A stretch of 64,000 bases of DNA from Kudoa neothunni (lineage: Eukaryota > Cnidaria). Positions 35,640-51,059 of this stretch are shown here, piece after piece (position 1 is the first letter of the stretch; every line of letters begins with the position of its first letter). Made by a program: the position numbers and the translations under genes. A model generated the notes under the pieces. That model saw only the letters and a list, made by a program, of their open reading frames with translations. It was not told the DNA's origin and searched no databases. The stretch spans positions 1,488,001 to 1,552,000 of the forward strand of contig OZ199840.1 in the NCBI GenBank assembly GCA_964304625.1, in the 5' to 3' direction.

Positions 35640-38600
35640 GATCCGTATAATACAGGACATCTAATACAAGAAATTTAGCTATAACATTGCGGTTTATAAA
35701 TATTTTGTTACTTCATAAAGTTGTTCAAAATATTTCATTTAAACTTTTTGGTTTTATTTAAAAATTATAGAAAAGCAAAGTATGTAAATTATTGATGTAT
35801 TATGTATTAAAGCAAAATATTTAAATGAATTACAGCGCAACAGTACTCGTACATAACAGATATCGTATATAATCGCCATTTTTTACACAAAACTAAATTT
35901 GAATCTTCTAATTCTTCTTATAATAAAGATGATACTATTAACTATGAGATAAATAAAAATACAAAAAAATTGACCACCGCAAAAAAAGAAATAAATCAAA
36001 AACATAGCTCGTACGTAATACAGCGATTCTACGTAATGGAAATTGTATCTGAAAGTACACTTTACACTCTTTGTGCATAATTGTGGAAATAATAAAATCT
36101 ATCTAATCGCGAAATTACACAAGCTTTTCTGAGATATATAAAATAATTCAACGTTACGATTCAGTACACGAATTGAGAAATTTAAAAAAATGACTATTGG
36201 TAAGTATGACCTGAAAAGAATGTTAACGTTGAATGGGATTCTAATGAGAGATGTAATTTTTAAATCAGGAGGTTTAGTATTTTTGAAAAATTGTCGAAAA
36301 ACTTTAAACAAGACCTTAATCGCGATGTTGAAAACAAAATCTATAAATTGATATTTTAAGTAAGAGTGAATGATGTTTTATATACAATTATATCAGAAAA
36401 AAATTTACGTTTAATATTGATTAAGTTGCGTTTAAAAAGGACAGTTAACTATATATTAATTTTTAAAAGATTATTAAAAATCGAGAAACGTGTTAACAGC
36501 ACAAAAAAATTTTCTAACGATCTCTGAGATACTCCCCTTGTTGTTATCGGTAGAATAAGGCAGTTTCGTCTACACTGTAAATAAAATTTTCAGAATATCT
36601 TTTAAAAAATGTTCTGATTTGGTTGGTCTACTCTGGAGTAGTTTCGGATGTAATATCAGCAGATTGGCTAATAAAATTTGATTTTCTAATGTTGGACCCC
36701 TTTTTGTCCTTCCTGTATTAAGCTCCGAAACAAAACGCGTGTGTTTGACTGGGGTATTTCTTGACTTCAGACGAAATATGCTTTAAACTTATTCTAGTTG
36801 TCTCAATTTTATGTATTGTAAACAATACACATAGCTTAACAATTCTATAGCAGATATACAGCGGATTGCTATATCTAGAGTTATTTACATGAATTTAATT
36901 ATCAGCATCATTATTTGTATAAGGTTAAACTAAAAGCGCAAACGTATATTTTACACTCCATAAACAATCGAAAATGTTGAATTTCATCATCAAATAGGAT
37001 GAATGAACATTTACGCAGTAAACTCCAGATACATCCTTGAGTGTGTAGACATTTTCTCAGTAATAGTCAATGATATAATAAAATTTAGGATTAGTGTTAT
37101 AATCAAGTGAATCGATATTCTATGAAACGAAAAAGAATATAATATTTCATTATCGTATTTATTTTCAGATAGACGTAATGAATGGTCGCGGCAGGGGCTC
37201 AGACCTGCGAGCCACAGCTTAAAAGGCGGTGGCACCATACCGCTGTGTTGTTGATTGCGCATTAGTTGACTTTGGTTGCAATTCTTAGACCGCCGATTGA
37301 AGAGTTATTTAAACCTTTAAATTGTGGTGAGAACTCATATTAAACCCCCAGAAAAACAACAAATTAATAAAAAATTTTGTTACTCCAACGTGCGAAAGCG
37401 AAAGCTAAAACAAAAACAAATGGAATAATTAATTTGATTAATTATCGTTAAACTATTGTTGATTAAATTCAAAAATAAAAATTTCTTTTCACGGTTCACG
37501 CTTTTGTTTGGATTAATAATTTTGATTTTTATGAGAGAAAATCATATTTATGATACATATATGAGATTTAGAGAATAATACAATAAATATTCAATGGAAT
37601 TTTAAAAACTATGTCTTATTTTATACATAAATCTTTAGCCGATAACTTACAAATTTTATTTTCAGATAGACACGCATTTATTATAGGAACTTGAGAATTT
37701 TCAAAATAAATAACCAAAAATATATCAATGTAGAAACAAAATAGTCAATTTTGGGTCTTGAAATACCCCAATCAGTACCGGCAGGATTAAAACAACGAAA
37801 CCCTCAACGAATTGCATGTGAAGATAAACCTTTTCCTTTGGCTAATTGATTTCTCTTGATGATTATCGTAACGACACTTACTACAATCTTTTTGCTTTGT
37901 GTCCACCCAATCCACTCATATACATCATCAACAGAATTAGATTGTCCTGCATGCAAATAATTTCTATTTTTAAATTTTAAAAACATTTATAGATTTTGAT
38001 TATTTTATTTTTCGTCTTTAGGGTGTCATTGGGAGTCGAGATAATAGATATTTTAAAACGTGATATAATGACAATTTTTGGGTCATTAAATTGGAAACTT
38101 TCATAATAAAAAGTAATATTATGCTTTTCGACAATAGGTATAGTTGTTGTAGTTTTCTAGCATTAAATACCTACTTAACTAAATAATAAACTAGAAGTAT
38201 CCGAAAAAAGTGCGTGAAATTGATTACTTACTGTATTACAATTGCTAGATGATTCACTCCAAAGGAATGTAATAATAATAGTGATCATTTTAACTGTAGA
38301 AATTTAAAGGGTTTAAAGACCAAGTCAAACTAAAATATGTTATATTTCATGTTGAGTCTGGAAGCTTTCCTGCTGAAACATTCTCAGAATGGAATGAGAA
38401 ATTTCATGATGTTCTTGAAAAGTGGTCACCTGAGAATGTTTTAAACATTTGTTTAAAAATAATTAAAGATATGAAAAACGATTAAACAGATGATAACAAC
38501 ACAATTTATGACGATTAATCGTAAATTGTGAATCCATCTATTTCATTTAATCAAGCTCTCGAATATTAAGTATATTTATTTAAGCTATTAAAGCAAACAA

Positions 38601-41600
38601 ATGCGACCTCAGGTGAAGGCATTTTTTGTGTCGTAAAGAAGGTTCAAAGTATTATAATCGATGAAAGCGACACCAAAAATTTAGTTTTTTTTAAATATTT
38701 ATATATTGGATAACGTGAATTCGTAGTGAGATAATAGAGTCGAACAAATGAGAAACAATAAAAATACATTTTATTGCATAAGAATGTTTGTTACCATTTA
38801 TTTGTATTGTTTGTAATTTAATGATTTCTCTTTTTTTCATATCATAATTTTTTTAGAATTTGTTTAGATCATGAATAAACCATCTATTCACTCAATTTAT
38901 TTCACTTTAAAATTATTCTCTCAATACAAAAATAGACGAAATAATGTCAAAATTTATTTTATTTCAGTTAAATAAGCATAAAGCAATGATTAAAGTAGAA
39001 GAAAAATCAATGCGCTCGCGCGAACAGGGGCTCGTACATTATGCAGCGATCCTACGTAATGAGGCTCCATTCCTCGACTGATTACGTACGAGCCCTGTTG
39101 AACTGTATTTAATTAATAACTGAAATATAGAATGATTTTTTGAAAATATATAATTTTTCGGTTAAAGTACGGGATAAGGACACTTTTCGGAATCTGTCAC
39201 GATGCATCGGATCTAAAATATAACGTACAAAATAAGACAATGTAAATGGACTTCATTAATTATTCTGAAGAGAATTGATAAAATATTTTAAGAGGATATT
39301 TGTTTGAAATAATAATTTATAAAATTAGAGAGAAACAATTCCTATTTTGTATTGGTGATGCATCTGAATTTGCGTTTGATTAAATCTTAAATGACCTCCA
39401 TTCGATGTATAGGAACACATTTGACAGTGTAAAACTTAATACTATGTTCCATGCTGTCTTTAAACTAAAATAAGTCGGTTAAATTATGATAAGACGGTTA
39501 TTTGTCCATCCACAGAGTTAATCTCTATTACAATTTTGAGTTATTATTTCTTCAAGAATGGCTTGGATGAGTTTCTCAGCAATGGCATGGAAAAAATTAT
39601 CACTAGAATTAATCCCGCCCATGATCCAAATACAGTAGGTGACGACTCGTGCGCACTACCACGATTTAATGATTTACACAGTTTTGTTACCAATTAAAAT
39701 AAATCGAATAAAATCATAACAATTATAATGAATTATTAAAACCTTAGTTTTTGTTTTAGTTAGCTGCAAATAAGAATTAGCTCAAATTTACGACTCCAGA
39801 GCACTTGACATGTCGTGGGTATTTGAAGAGAACCAAATAGTTTCGTTCTTTTAAAGATAAAGTGGATATAATGCCATATTATGAAAGAATATCGAATGGG
39901 GAAAACAGAATAACTAAAATTCTCAATTATTTCAACTTATAATCTCTATTCTCTTTAAATAAGATTTTGAGTAATAAAGAATCCATTATGAAATCTCATA
40001 ATGGAATATAAATTACAAATAACCACCAAACATTCAAAAAAAGTAACTATTTATATGAATGACGCTCTAAGTTATTTGAGAAAAATGTACAAATTTCTCA
40101 GAAAACGAAAAAATCAAATGTTATCTAAGGTCATAGATCTAGAAACGACGATTCACAATTCAAGAGAGTCAGGGCTTTACCAATAAAATATTAATAACTT
40201 TTTCAAACGAAAATTCAACTAATAAATATCATAAAAGTTTTTAGTTAAATTTTATTGAGTATATTAAATTTATCTTGATTACAGAAAATAAGTTATTTGT
40301 TACGCAGCACTTCCTTAAGATGTAATAATTGATGAAGAAAGTTTTCTGCATATTTTTTATTTAAAATCGTCCAAAACTTATGATTAGAATAAAAAATAAT
40401 TTTTATTGTGGTATAATATGATGTGTGAATTGCATTTATTATTTCTTTTAAATTCTTGTCGACACAAATCATTTGTATTATCATCACATTGTCTAAATAG
40501 GTTGTTTCTATAAATTAAAGTCAGGGACCGACTAGATTAATCACATTACACCTCTAAATCATTGTTATAAGAAAATTTATTTTTATTAATATATTTAATA
40601 AAAATAAATACAAATAATGATAATGATAAATAAGAGAGATTAAATTGTTAGAGGGGGTATTAAAATTCGACTTTGTTCCCATACGTCATGACGGGCCGTG
40701 GGCACCTTGGACCCAATTCCCATTTTTTGCCCACCACCCGTCACATACTGTATTCTGGTTTATGAGGACCCATCTGCGATGGTATTTTCGTTTACAAACT
40801 TGAGATTCGTTTATTTTCTCAATCACAGCAACACCATCAGTAGGAGACCCGTGAATAATGAAATATTCCATATAAATTTCTTGTGTGTAGTTTTCCAATC
40901 CACATATGATTTCTCGTGACGATATTTTTGTGTTTCATGTACATGCCATTACTTCCAAATACATCATGAAAAATATTTTTCATAATGACAATTTAGCATC
41001 ATAAAAAAGGATCTTACCTCAATTTAAGCCCGTTTTTTCATTGATAAGATCGAAACGTATGGCCGTCCAATGTGTAAAATTGTTTCAATGCCATAACTTG
41101 GCGACATTGGCCACAATCCCTCGTTTTAGGAATCAACTCAACACGTTGTAAAATTCGATAAAATTTTCATTACAATTTTTAAACTTAAAAAAATCTTATA
41201 GAAGCCAATCGCCAGTAAATAAGGAAGTCAAATTCATATTTGCGGTCAATTCGCGAACATTTCGGACTAGCACCGAAATGTGTCATTATACCTTGTACGT
41301 TAGCCTTATTTTTCAATTTTCGGAGCCAAATTAATATTCATAATAAAGAAAATATAACTGAAAGATGTATATTTAAATTACGCGATAAACCTTACATATC
41401 GATCCTTGCAAAAGATTCATCAACATGAGAATCTCGTTCAAATTTTAAAAAATTATGAATTAAATATTGAAATGATAAATTTATAGAACAAAATCCCTTT
41501 TTCAAAATTTTTTTAAATTAAAATCATAGCTGAGATCACTTCCCTTGAATATTTTGAAATTTATATTATTAATCTGGTAACGTGAATATTTGTCCAAAAT

Positions 41601-44600
41601 TTATCGGTTAAAAACTTGATTAGTTAGTTATTCTTTATATAATACCAGTTAAAATTAATATAAATATTATTTAAAAAATAAAAATTTAAAATAAAATTAT
41701 CATTATATTTTAGTAACAAAAAAGTTCCCAATTTCTTTACCCTCTTGTGCCCAATTTTAAGTTGAATTATAAATGAACAAGAGAAAAATTGCATTTCCAT
41801 TGCGCTCTATTTAGAATTTCTCCAAAATAATTTTAAAATGTTATAGTATTTTTTATCTTTTTAATAAAATTAGAATACAGGTTCAAAAATTTGAAATGGC
41901 GCCATTTCAAACAACGCAATTTATTTGTATGCATAAACGTAATATATTTCATAAAAGAATTATATTAATATTTAAAATTATTCTCGTGTATCTGAAAAGT
42001 TTATTGTTAATTTAAAAAAGTTATACAGGACTTATTGCAGTGCATTATCTAATAAATCATTATTAATAATTATATAATATATCGACTTCATGCGAAAAAT
42101 TTATATATTAAAATTCCATCTGTTGTATCTCTTTTTAAAAGTTTCAGTCTTAAATATAGTTCGATATGGATTAGTTAATAAAGGAGTCGTCATCCAAAAT
42201 AGCGCGAATGCACAATAATTGATCGATGTAAGCAGATTTATTATATTTAGCTATTGTTTAGAAATCAGGTTAAAATAAATGTATAATGCAATGTAGTGAC
42301 ACCGAGAATTTTTATAAATAGAGATGGTAGATAAAACTGGGTTTTTATTTGAGTTTCATTTTTTCCTGTAATTTGATCATTATGGCTTTAAATAAATTTT
42401 GTGAACATTTCCATTAGTTGAATCATTATAATTAACTATTACGTCGTAATATATCATCTTTGGGCCATTACAAATTTTTACATGAAAGGATTAAAAATAT
42501 TAAAGAATTAACGCGAATACCCAGCTTCGCCTGGCAGTAGGCAAAGAAATTTTTAAATTTTTAATTCTGTTTGTAAAGAAAAACCTTAATCTCATACATT
42601 TTTAATAGTAAGCTAAAAACAGAAAAATTTTATTTCTCCGTTTTGTGTGATCCGACTTCATGTTTTTTATTATTTTTTAATTTTATTAAATTACTTTAAC
42701 CTATATATGCATAGATTATCTGTTAAATATAGACGGAAGAATATGACTACGATTAATGATTGTTTGTTAGCGTATTTTGTGTATTACTGGCATCTACGAC
42801 TCATTTGAAAAATTCTGAACACAAATAATTAAAAAAACACTAACTTAAGGTTTTATAACATTGTGTATTTTCGAAAAACTTTTCGAAACAAATCAATTAT
42901 TTTTATTACAAAATCGAGGATTGGTCTGTATACTATAAGAGAGGAAATATACAAAAATGCGAATGACGTACTATAAAATAATAATGTCAACTATTTTTTC
43001 TTCCTTATGATTTTATGAAGGATTTTAATCTGATTTTAAACAAACATCTGTCAACTGGAAATAATAGTTTGGCTATTATAACATGATCTTTCAGTTTTTA
43101 ACTAAATCTCTCATTACTTTTAAAAAAAATGAATATTGGTTCAACTAAAATTTATTAACAATGTATGATTAAGTCTAAAATGTAAAGATTTTTTTGAGTT
43201 GAAAAATTACAATGATGTAAAAATGTCAATTAGTATTATTGAAGGAATGCTCCTTTGAAAATAAAATTACTATTAGTTAATATCGAAATAAATTTTGTAT
43301 TTAACTATTTTTAGATTAATAGAGACTTTGTAAGAATACCGTTTGGATTGAATAAATCAAGAATTTCAATTGACTAACATAGCACATAATGAGAGTGGAC
43401 TGTATTGTTTCAAAAATAATCGTGAATATAAATGCTTAAACTGCCTAAAATAGAGCATGAGGTATGATCTATTTTAATGTAGTTCTTACGTCATTATTAT
43501 TTGTAATGGAAAGAAAACTTAATATTGATTTGAATATTAACGTTATAATACGAAAGTAGGAAATAATCAGATTTATGTAAGCTTAAAAATTACTCAATAA
43601 TTATCTCATTAAATATAGAAAACTACTGAAGTCGTTACATTATTTATTTCGCGAGAAAGTTCAGATAAACGAAAAATCAGGATAGGCTTAACGGAAAACT
43701 ATATATAGTGTCAATTTTAATCGATAGATTTGATAAAAATAAATTTACAGGTCTTTGGCATTGTAATAAAGTATAAGTTTCATTTTGGAAGCCATAACAA
43801 AAATTTAATAATACAAAAACTCAGCACACGTCTTACATTCTTTGTAAAATGCTTGTAAAGCCACACAGTAAAATATTTTGACATATTCTTCATTTCATCT
43901 TTAAATGGAATATTATTTAAAAAAGAGGACATAGAGAACGTTATTAAGAGCGAAATCCCCCCAAAAGATTCAAATGATGAGATTGATCAGCAAGGTTTTT
44001 ACTTGTTAACTAGCGCGAATTGTCTAGCGTTGCATGGGGAAGATTTCGCGTAGATGCATTTCTTAATAATATTCAAAAAATATATTTAAGTTTCAAATTA
44101 ACCCGTATATGAAAAATAACTAAAAATTTGTAAGTGACATATTTTCAGCGAATTGGATTAGCGGAATTTAAATTACGATCATTTCTGTGAGGGAAAGTAT
44201 CAGTCCTGGCGTTCACTTAAAAATTTCATGGCCCGGCACTAACACTGAATAATTTATTGTCAGCGTCGTGTTTTTTTGCATTCTCGAATTATTTAAAGCC
44301 CCTTAAAATGTTACCCTAAACGTTATTTTTGACCAGCTCAGAAGGTTTGTGCACCAATGTTAACGGGAGACAAATAAACAGAAAAAGATATGAAGATAGA
44401 AGAAAATAGATAAAAATTAATTTTTATTGCTCAAATTAACATCCTTTGTCATGACAAGAGCTTAACTCACTATTATCCATTAAAAACCACAAATCACTTC
44501 AAGTATGACATAAACAATTTAAATAATTGGATAGAATAAAAGTACACCAATCTGCGTTTAATTTAATCACGGAAGTTAAACTTAGCGAACGATTTCAATG

Positions 44601-47511
44601 AAATCTACCGACGCAGTATTTCCATTATAATGCTTCAATCTATGTAATTTTACGTTCTCCACCAATTAGTTATCACGGAACATATATGGATTTTTTATCG
44701 TATCTAAACCATTAATAGAACCTTCGAAAGGTGTTTATCAAGTCAAATATGTTAACTCCACAAATTAGGGGATGTATTTGCACCAACATCCAAATACAAA
44801 CGCCAACCATATACATAAAGATAGATGGCAACGCTTGATTGACATTTAATAGAACAGATAACAGTGTTTCCGAATCTTTTTTCTATTGCGCCTCACGTTT
44901 CTCAAATGTAATGATTTTTTAACTTAAACTGCTTATAATTTTGAACCAAGCTTCATGTCACATTAAAATTGGAAAATGACTTATATATATTTTTTTTCTT
45001 TTTCATTATAATTAGAATTAAAATTTATTAGATCAGATCTAATTTAATTTGTAGATTGACTTTAAAAATTAACATTTTTACTTCTTCATTTGGCCAAAAA
45101 TCGCGTTAAGTTAAATTTGTGGTAATCGGTAATCCAACCCGCATCAGGCAAAACTTTTCTGTATTTGAGTTTTTAAACCGTAATTAAATGATTAATATTG
45201 AAAATTAATCAATATTGTTTTTGGATAATTCAAAAAAGAGGGGATCGCGGTGATAAATGCGATAACATTGGAATTATAACCATTCCGATTCTATTGAGCA
45301 AAAACCATGTTAAACGTTTTTATATTTTTTATATAAATTAATTAGTGCTTTTGTATTATTTTAAGATATTCATATCCACTTAAAAATAAACAAGATCTAA
45401 AATCGAAGTATTGATTTGAATGTGTAGCACAATACCCAATTATTTCATCATTATCCATGTCCCACCAAAAATTTTCAACGCCCCACCGATGTGAAACATT
45501 GCTTCAGCTTTATGTATATAGTAGATGATTGATGATTACAAATTTATAAAAATAGTTTCAAGTCTTATAAATCTTTATCAAAGCAATATATGCAAAATTA
45601 TCCTTTAAAAATATCAAATAATCCCTTTCTTAGTAAACGCCTATAATTTTTTTAAATTAACCTAAATAAATAGAAATAGGCAGTGGCTATTGGAACGGGA
45701 GGAATTTACTCCTAAATTAACATGCTTATAAAAATTTCAACTTCATTTTCCTAATAAACGATTTTTCGCTAAATAATTTCTAATTTTTGGGGAAGGATAA
45801 TATGGTGGAATTTTCAAGGTTATTACTGGGAAGTGAGCCATTACATAACGTCATTTTGATTTGATAGATCACAGAAATAATAACATAAACTTTCTGAAAA
45901 AATAAACCATTGTAATTTCAAAAATTTACTGTATGTTGTAAGCTTACTGTAAAATGAATTACCAAGTGCAGGAGCAAGCGCTATTATGTAAGACTTAGTA
46001 AACTACTGGTATTGGTTACTCTGTTTGTTAATATCTCTCTGATTTTATATGTTCTATTATTGATGATTATAATCCTATTTATTAAATATTTTTTTCTAAA
46101 AGTTTAAAAGATGAATAGTTTGTACTAATGTATAACTCTTTCTATTTAAAGAAATGTTTCACTTAATTTATAAAATCGATAATTTTTTATTTTGATTTAG
46201 ACTGATTTATATTGAACAATGGATCATGAAAATTGATTATCGGCTAAAAATATTGTAATTATTAAGAAAAATTAAAGATAATAATTTGGATGAAATTTTA
46301 AATTGATGTAATATCAATTACTCAACTCTGTACATGTTTAGTACCTAATCATTTCGGCAAGACAAATGAAATTCAGTTAGGCAAAATATTCTCTAACAAT
46401 AAGTCCGTAAGCGTAATTACGTTAGTAAGTATTAGTTGTAAATGGAGATTTAGATTTATCAAACACAAACCCATTTTTATATAATTAAAATAGCATTATT
46501 GAACTCTCATCGGATAAACCACTAGCTCGGTCTAAAGACAAAAACAACCTATTTTTGGAAGAATAATTCCTAGCAAGCAAGAAAAACATTTGGAAATTTT
46601 AGGATATATATAAATTATCGTGAGATAATTTATTATGATTTGGTGTTATCTTATCCATCTAAAATAAAGAGCGCTGATCGTCCCAGCGGGTCTACATCAA
46701 CAGTTGTGGGTATTTCTATAAAGAGAAAAAAAATTATATGTGTGAAATAACGATCCTCGGTGGAAATAAAAATTCCCCAGTGCTATTAATAGTCAAATAA
46801 ATTACAGAATAAAAAAAATAATGCATCGTTATATAGCGAAAAGATAGGTCATTTATTAAGTAGAATATTAGACTAGCAGAAATAAAAATATAACATTTTA
46901 GGGGTTATGTAAACAGTGCATCATTTATCTCCACAAGAGTTGTAGAGTTTCTTGAATCATTCGCGCCCACCTTAAATTTACATCAATAATTTTTGATATT
47001 TCACTTTGCATTATTCATATTACTCAGAATTAGAACAAATATAATAATATTTATAAATTAAAAACTGCTAATGAAGGATTTAAAAATAATTTTTAACCAT
47101 TGAATTCATTACCGGAAAACAAGAAAATGTGCCGCCATGGATTGCTTTTATAATAGTTCAACTTTTTGGCGAAAAAATTGTTTATTAGGAAAATGAAGTT
47201 GAAATTTTTATAAACATGTTAGTTTAGGAGTAATTTCCTCTCGTTGCAATATACAGTCCGAGCATGTGGATTAAACGGATCCGTCGCAATAGCAACTGCC
47301 AAATAAATATAAATCTCAAAGCGGTTTTTAATTTATATTTATATTCTACATGATAGTAAGAACTGGTTAAGTTCAAATTCGGGAATATACTTAAAATAGC
47401 AAGAAAAAATATTTTAATATTATCCAAAACAATTATAAACTTCAAATGTTTTCGAAGAAATATTATTTTTAATTCAATTATAGCTAAATCAGCCTTTATT
47501 AGTTATGGATT

Positions 47512-48974
47512 TTAGCTCTCATCTGTATTATTATCAACAGTAACGTCCCCGTCTTCCTTATAGATCTCTCCACATATTGCCAGACATTGTTCACTTGTTC
47601 TAAAATTATTCGAGTTTCCGCCATATCCTTTAAAATAAAATGCCTTGCATTTTTTCTTATCTTTAATATAATAATATCTCTTGGCTTTAAAATTCCCATC
47701 AGTCCATTCTCCCTGTTTTCCTAATGTACAAGTTTCTTCGACCTTTATTTCTTTTTTGTAACCTCCTAAATTATTTTTAATTACATTTAAACCAATAAAA
47801 TTTTTAGCCTTATTTAGTCTGAATTTAATATTCTATAGAAAGTAAATAAGTTTGTACCTGCACCGCAATAACTGTGACACATTTCCATAGTGGGGAAACT
47901 ATTCTCTGATTTAACGAAATCGGCCTGACCGCTTGGAACTGGACCGGTTTCCATGCGTTTACATACGTTATTTGTAGTATCGTAATAATATCTGAATATG
48001 GTATTTTCAGAAGTGCCATCTTCAGTTATAGATGTTTGTGAGGGATTACCTCCACATGCAGGAACTTTCTTGTTTTCATCAGTTATGCCATTGCCATTAG
48101 CGGCGGTACTTGGATTTGCTATAGAAATAAAATTTGTAGCATTTAATAATAAGAATACGAAAACATGTTTCGACGCATTCTGAAAACGTGTTAAATGTTC
48201 CTCTAGTATTTGAATCTATTGAGGCCGCAGCAAAAGCACATTTATTGTTCTTGACATCAGCTATAATTGCGGTGCTTGGATCTTTATCTTTAACGTCGGG
48301 TCTTAGTGTACAGTCCAAGGAATTCGGGGACAAATATTTTTGTTTATCGCTGAGTAATTTTATTTTAGAATTATCAGCGTTTGTTAGTCCTCCATTCTTT
48401 TTATCTAATCAGGAGTGTTATTCGAGTGTGAATCTTTTTAATATCTCACTGAAGCAATATAAATAACATTTTTCTTCATTTTCATATCTGTTAAAACTTC
48501 CACCACAGCCATTATAGTGAAACTGTTCGCACTTAGCCGTAGTCTGATCAAAGTAGTACTGGATATAAGTATTCGTATTTTTAACGCAATGACCAGGATG
48601 CATTGGTTTTTTGCATCCTTGGAGTTTTTCCCTTTGAGTCAACTTACCTTGAGAGAAGTTTCTTAATAAACCTAATTTAAATGACATACCATGCATTTCA
48701 CAAAGTCCTTTGGACGCAAAATTGTTATAATTTCCTTTGATTCCTCGGTATTCCAGAGGTTTACATTTAGAATCATTGATGTCAATAAACCAACGGTCGA
48801 TGACATTGTTCATGTTTTTCTCCACATCAATAGGCCAGTCTCCTTCATCTCTCTCATAAGACGGTAATATTGGATCTAGTGAATAACTAGAATAATTTCT
48901 CAAATATGGTCTTTACCGGTTAGACAATATGATATTGATAGAATTAATATTATTTTGCTGAAAAGAATTCTCAT
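47512..48974 (-). CDS. K4 Kunitz-type protein, second representation
   Basis: Same six exons as 30,439-31,901 shifted by 17,073, with no coding difference that I could see. Complete absence of divergence, including introns, fits an assembly duplicate or allele better than an established paralogue. Protein features are as given for K4. Confidence 0.85.
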
Positions 48975-49065
48975 ATTGTATCCTCAAATATTCGAAAAAA
49001 ATCGGAACTAATAATAACCATTGACATATGAATTTAACAAATCTTTTTAACGCATAAATAAGATT

Positions 49066-49278
49066 ATGGACAAATCAATAAGTTTTGTGTACTATATACA
49101 TATATTATTGATTAATATAATTGTATTATCAATGTCACAAAATTTTAAGTATCAAGAAATATTTAGGTCTCATTATTTGGGGAACGACTGCGCAATATCT
49201 GGTTCACGTTGCGCTGAGAATTTTTATCAGAAATTAAACACTGACATCAGTTCACAACACATACATATTCATCATTAA
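49066..49278 (+). CDS. Putative small secreted protein, second representation
   Basis: Identical to the 70-residue frame at 31,993-32,205, again divergent from K4. It gives no independent evidence of conservation because the whole block is copied. Confidence 0.3.
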   Translation: MDKSISFVYYIHILLINIIVLSMSQNFKYQEIFRSHYLGNDCAISGSRCAENFYQKLNTDISSQHIHIHH

Positions 49279-50327
49279 TGACGCCCTCTCCTTCCCTTTA
49301 TAGAATTACTCGCGAATCTGACTCGTAAAGCCAGCGAACATACGCTTAGCTTAAAATCTTGAAATTCTCTAAGCCTCGTCACTTTGAATATAAACTTTCC
49401 CACTTTCATCCGTTTTGTAAATCACCGCCCTGTGGCATAAGCGACAAAACTTAAACTTATATATATAAAAAAAAATTTTTTTTAAATTTTGATTTTTTTA
49501 AAACCAATGTACTCACATGTTCTCCAGAACAACTTTTGACAAAATTGTTTTGCTTTTATACGAAAATAAGTATTACAGACGTAAATTGATCTTTTCAATT
49601 TACGCATTGGCAAGTAAGATTAGTCTTCTTTAAATTAATATATATTATAATTATTTATTTACTTCTCTCAATAAATATATCAGATAACTAAATTCAACGT
49701 TTAATTGGATCAATATGGAATCGACAATTTCCATTTAATGATGCGCCTGAGATACGTAACGATTGTACTCAGATAACGAGTTTCTTATTTTTATCAACAG
49801 AATGTAATAATTCAATTGAACCTGAATTATCGTAAATATTTTGATAGGATAACAAATGTAAATTTTTTCAAGAAAATATGAAAGATCTAATCATCCAATT
49901 GCAATACATTTCTACATATCAAGCATTTAACAAAAATAATCAAAGGAAAAATTTGAATTCCCTAAAGCTAATTCGTTTAAGTTGCTTTAATATTTCTCTG
50001 AATTCATCCGTCCTCTCAACCAAATATTTCTTCCTGAAAATATACTCGTCAAAGTAACTAAAATATATTAAATACTCCTTTATATAAAACTACTTTACCT
50101 TTGATAAAGATATTTTCTTGTCCCATTTTTTTGTAAAGAAATCTTTATCTGATGCCAGCAGCACTCAATAGTGTTGGTACGTGAGCCATCAAGTGCCACT
50201 TAGGTTTCACTATGATTAACTACCCTATGCTAGCAACCAAGAGACGGAAGTATCTTGCAGACTTTAACAGCATCAGTTATGATAGTTGTGCCTAATATAT
50301 TGGATTTAAGATTGATTTATATCCCCA

Positions 50328-51059
50328 TTAACCTGGCAAAATATATTTTTTGATTAACGGAACCGAAACTTTATGATTTCTCTGTTTAACGGACATAAAA
50401 AACATATTGTTGGAATCTCTTTCAATTCCCCCCAAAACCCATTGACCCATTACTTCACATCCTCTGTTATATTCGCGCTTTCCAAATTCGCTCTCGTCAA
50501 TTTCTGATATTTTTCCAAGACCCAAACTTTACGTTATATAAAAAATATAGTTAGATTTTACCTCTGATTGGTTTGCAATCCATAAGCAGAATTTCGGAAA
50601 AAATAAAACGAAATTCCTTTTTCAGGTCAATAATCGTATAATCAGGATATATTTCTAGATCATTTTTTATGAAATTATAGGGCATTTATTTACCCAATAA
50701 TTAATGAGAAGGAGTATTTTCTGAGTGAAAATATAATAATTTAACCATTATATTACTTGCTTTTATTTTCAAATTAGAAAAGGAGAAAATTAAATGGTTT
50801 GTTATGGAGATGGCTTTACGGCAGTATTTATTTATACATTTGTCATCTTAAATGATGCATCTATCTGTAGGCTCACTTTGCCAATTTTGCATGTGTTACA
50901 TGCACCTTCAAACTTATTAAGAAGTCCCTTTTCGAATAAAAAATCCATCATTCTCTGTTTATTCAAGCATAATTTTGAAATTCTATTTGTGTCAAACTCC
51001 TTAACCATCTCGAATTTGTAACCGCGTGAAAACCGTCTTGGAGTAAACAAACCCGACAT
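50328..51059 (-). pseudogene. ISXO2/Merlin-like transposase, second representation
   Basis: Counterpart of 33,255-33,985. The copies differ at one residue in the catalytic-motif frame: SEFGKREYNRG here, SEFGMREYNRG in copy 1. Lys is what the family usually has at that place, so this copy is probably the correct reading and the other an error or diverged allele. Confidence 0.6.
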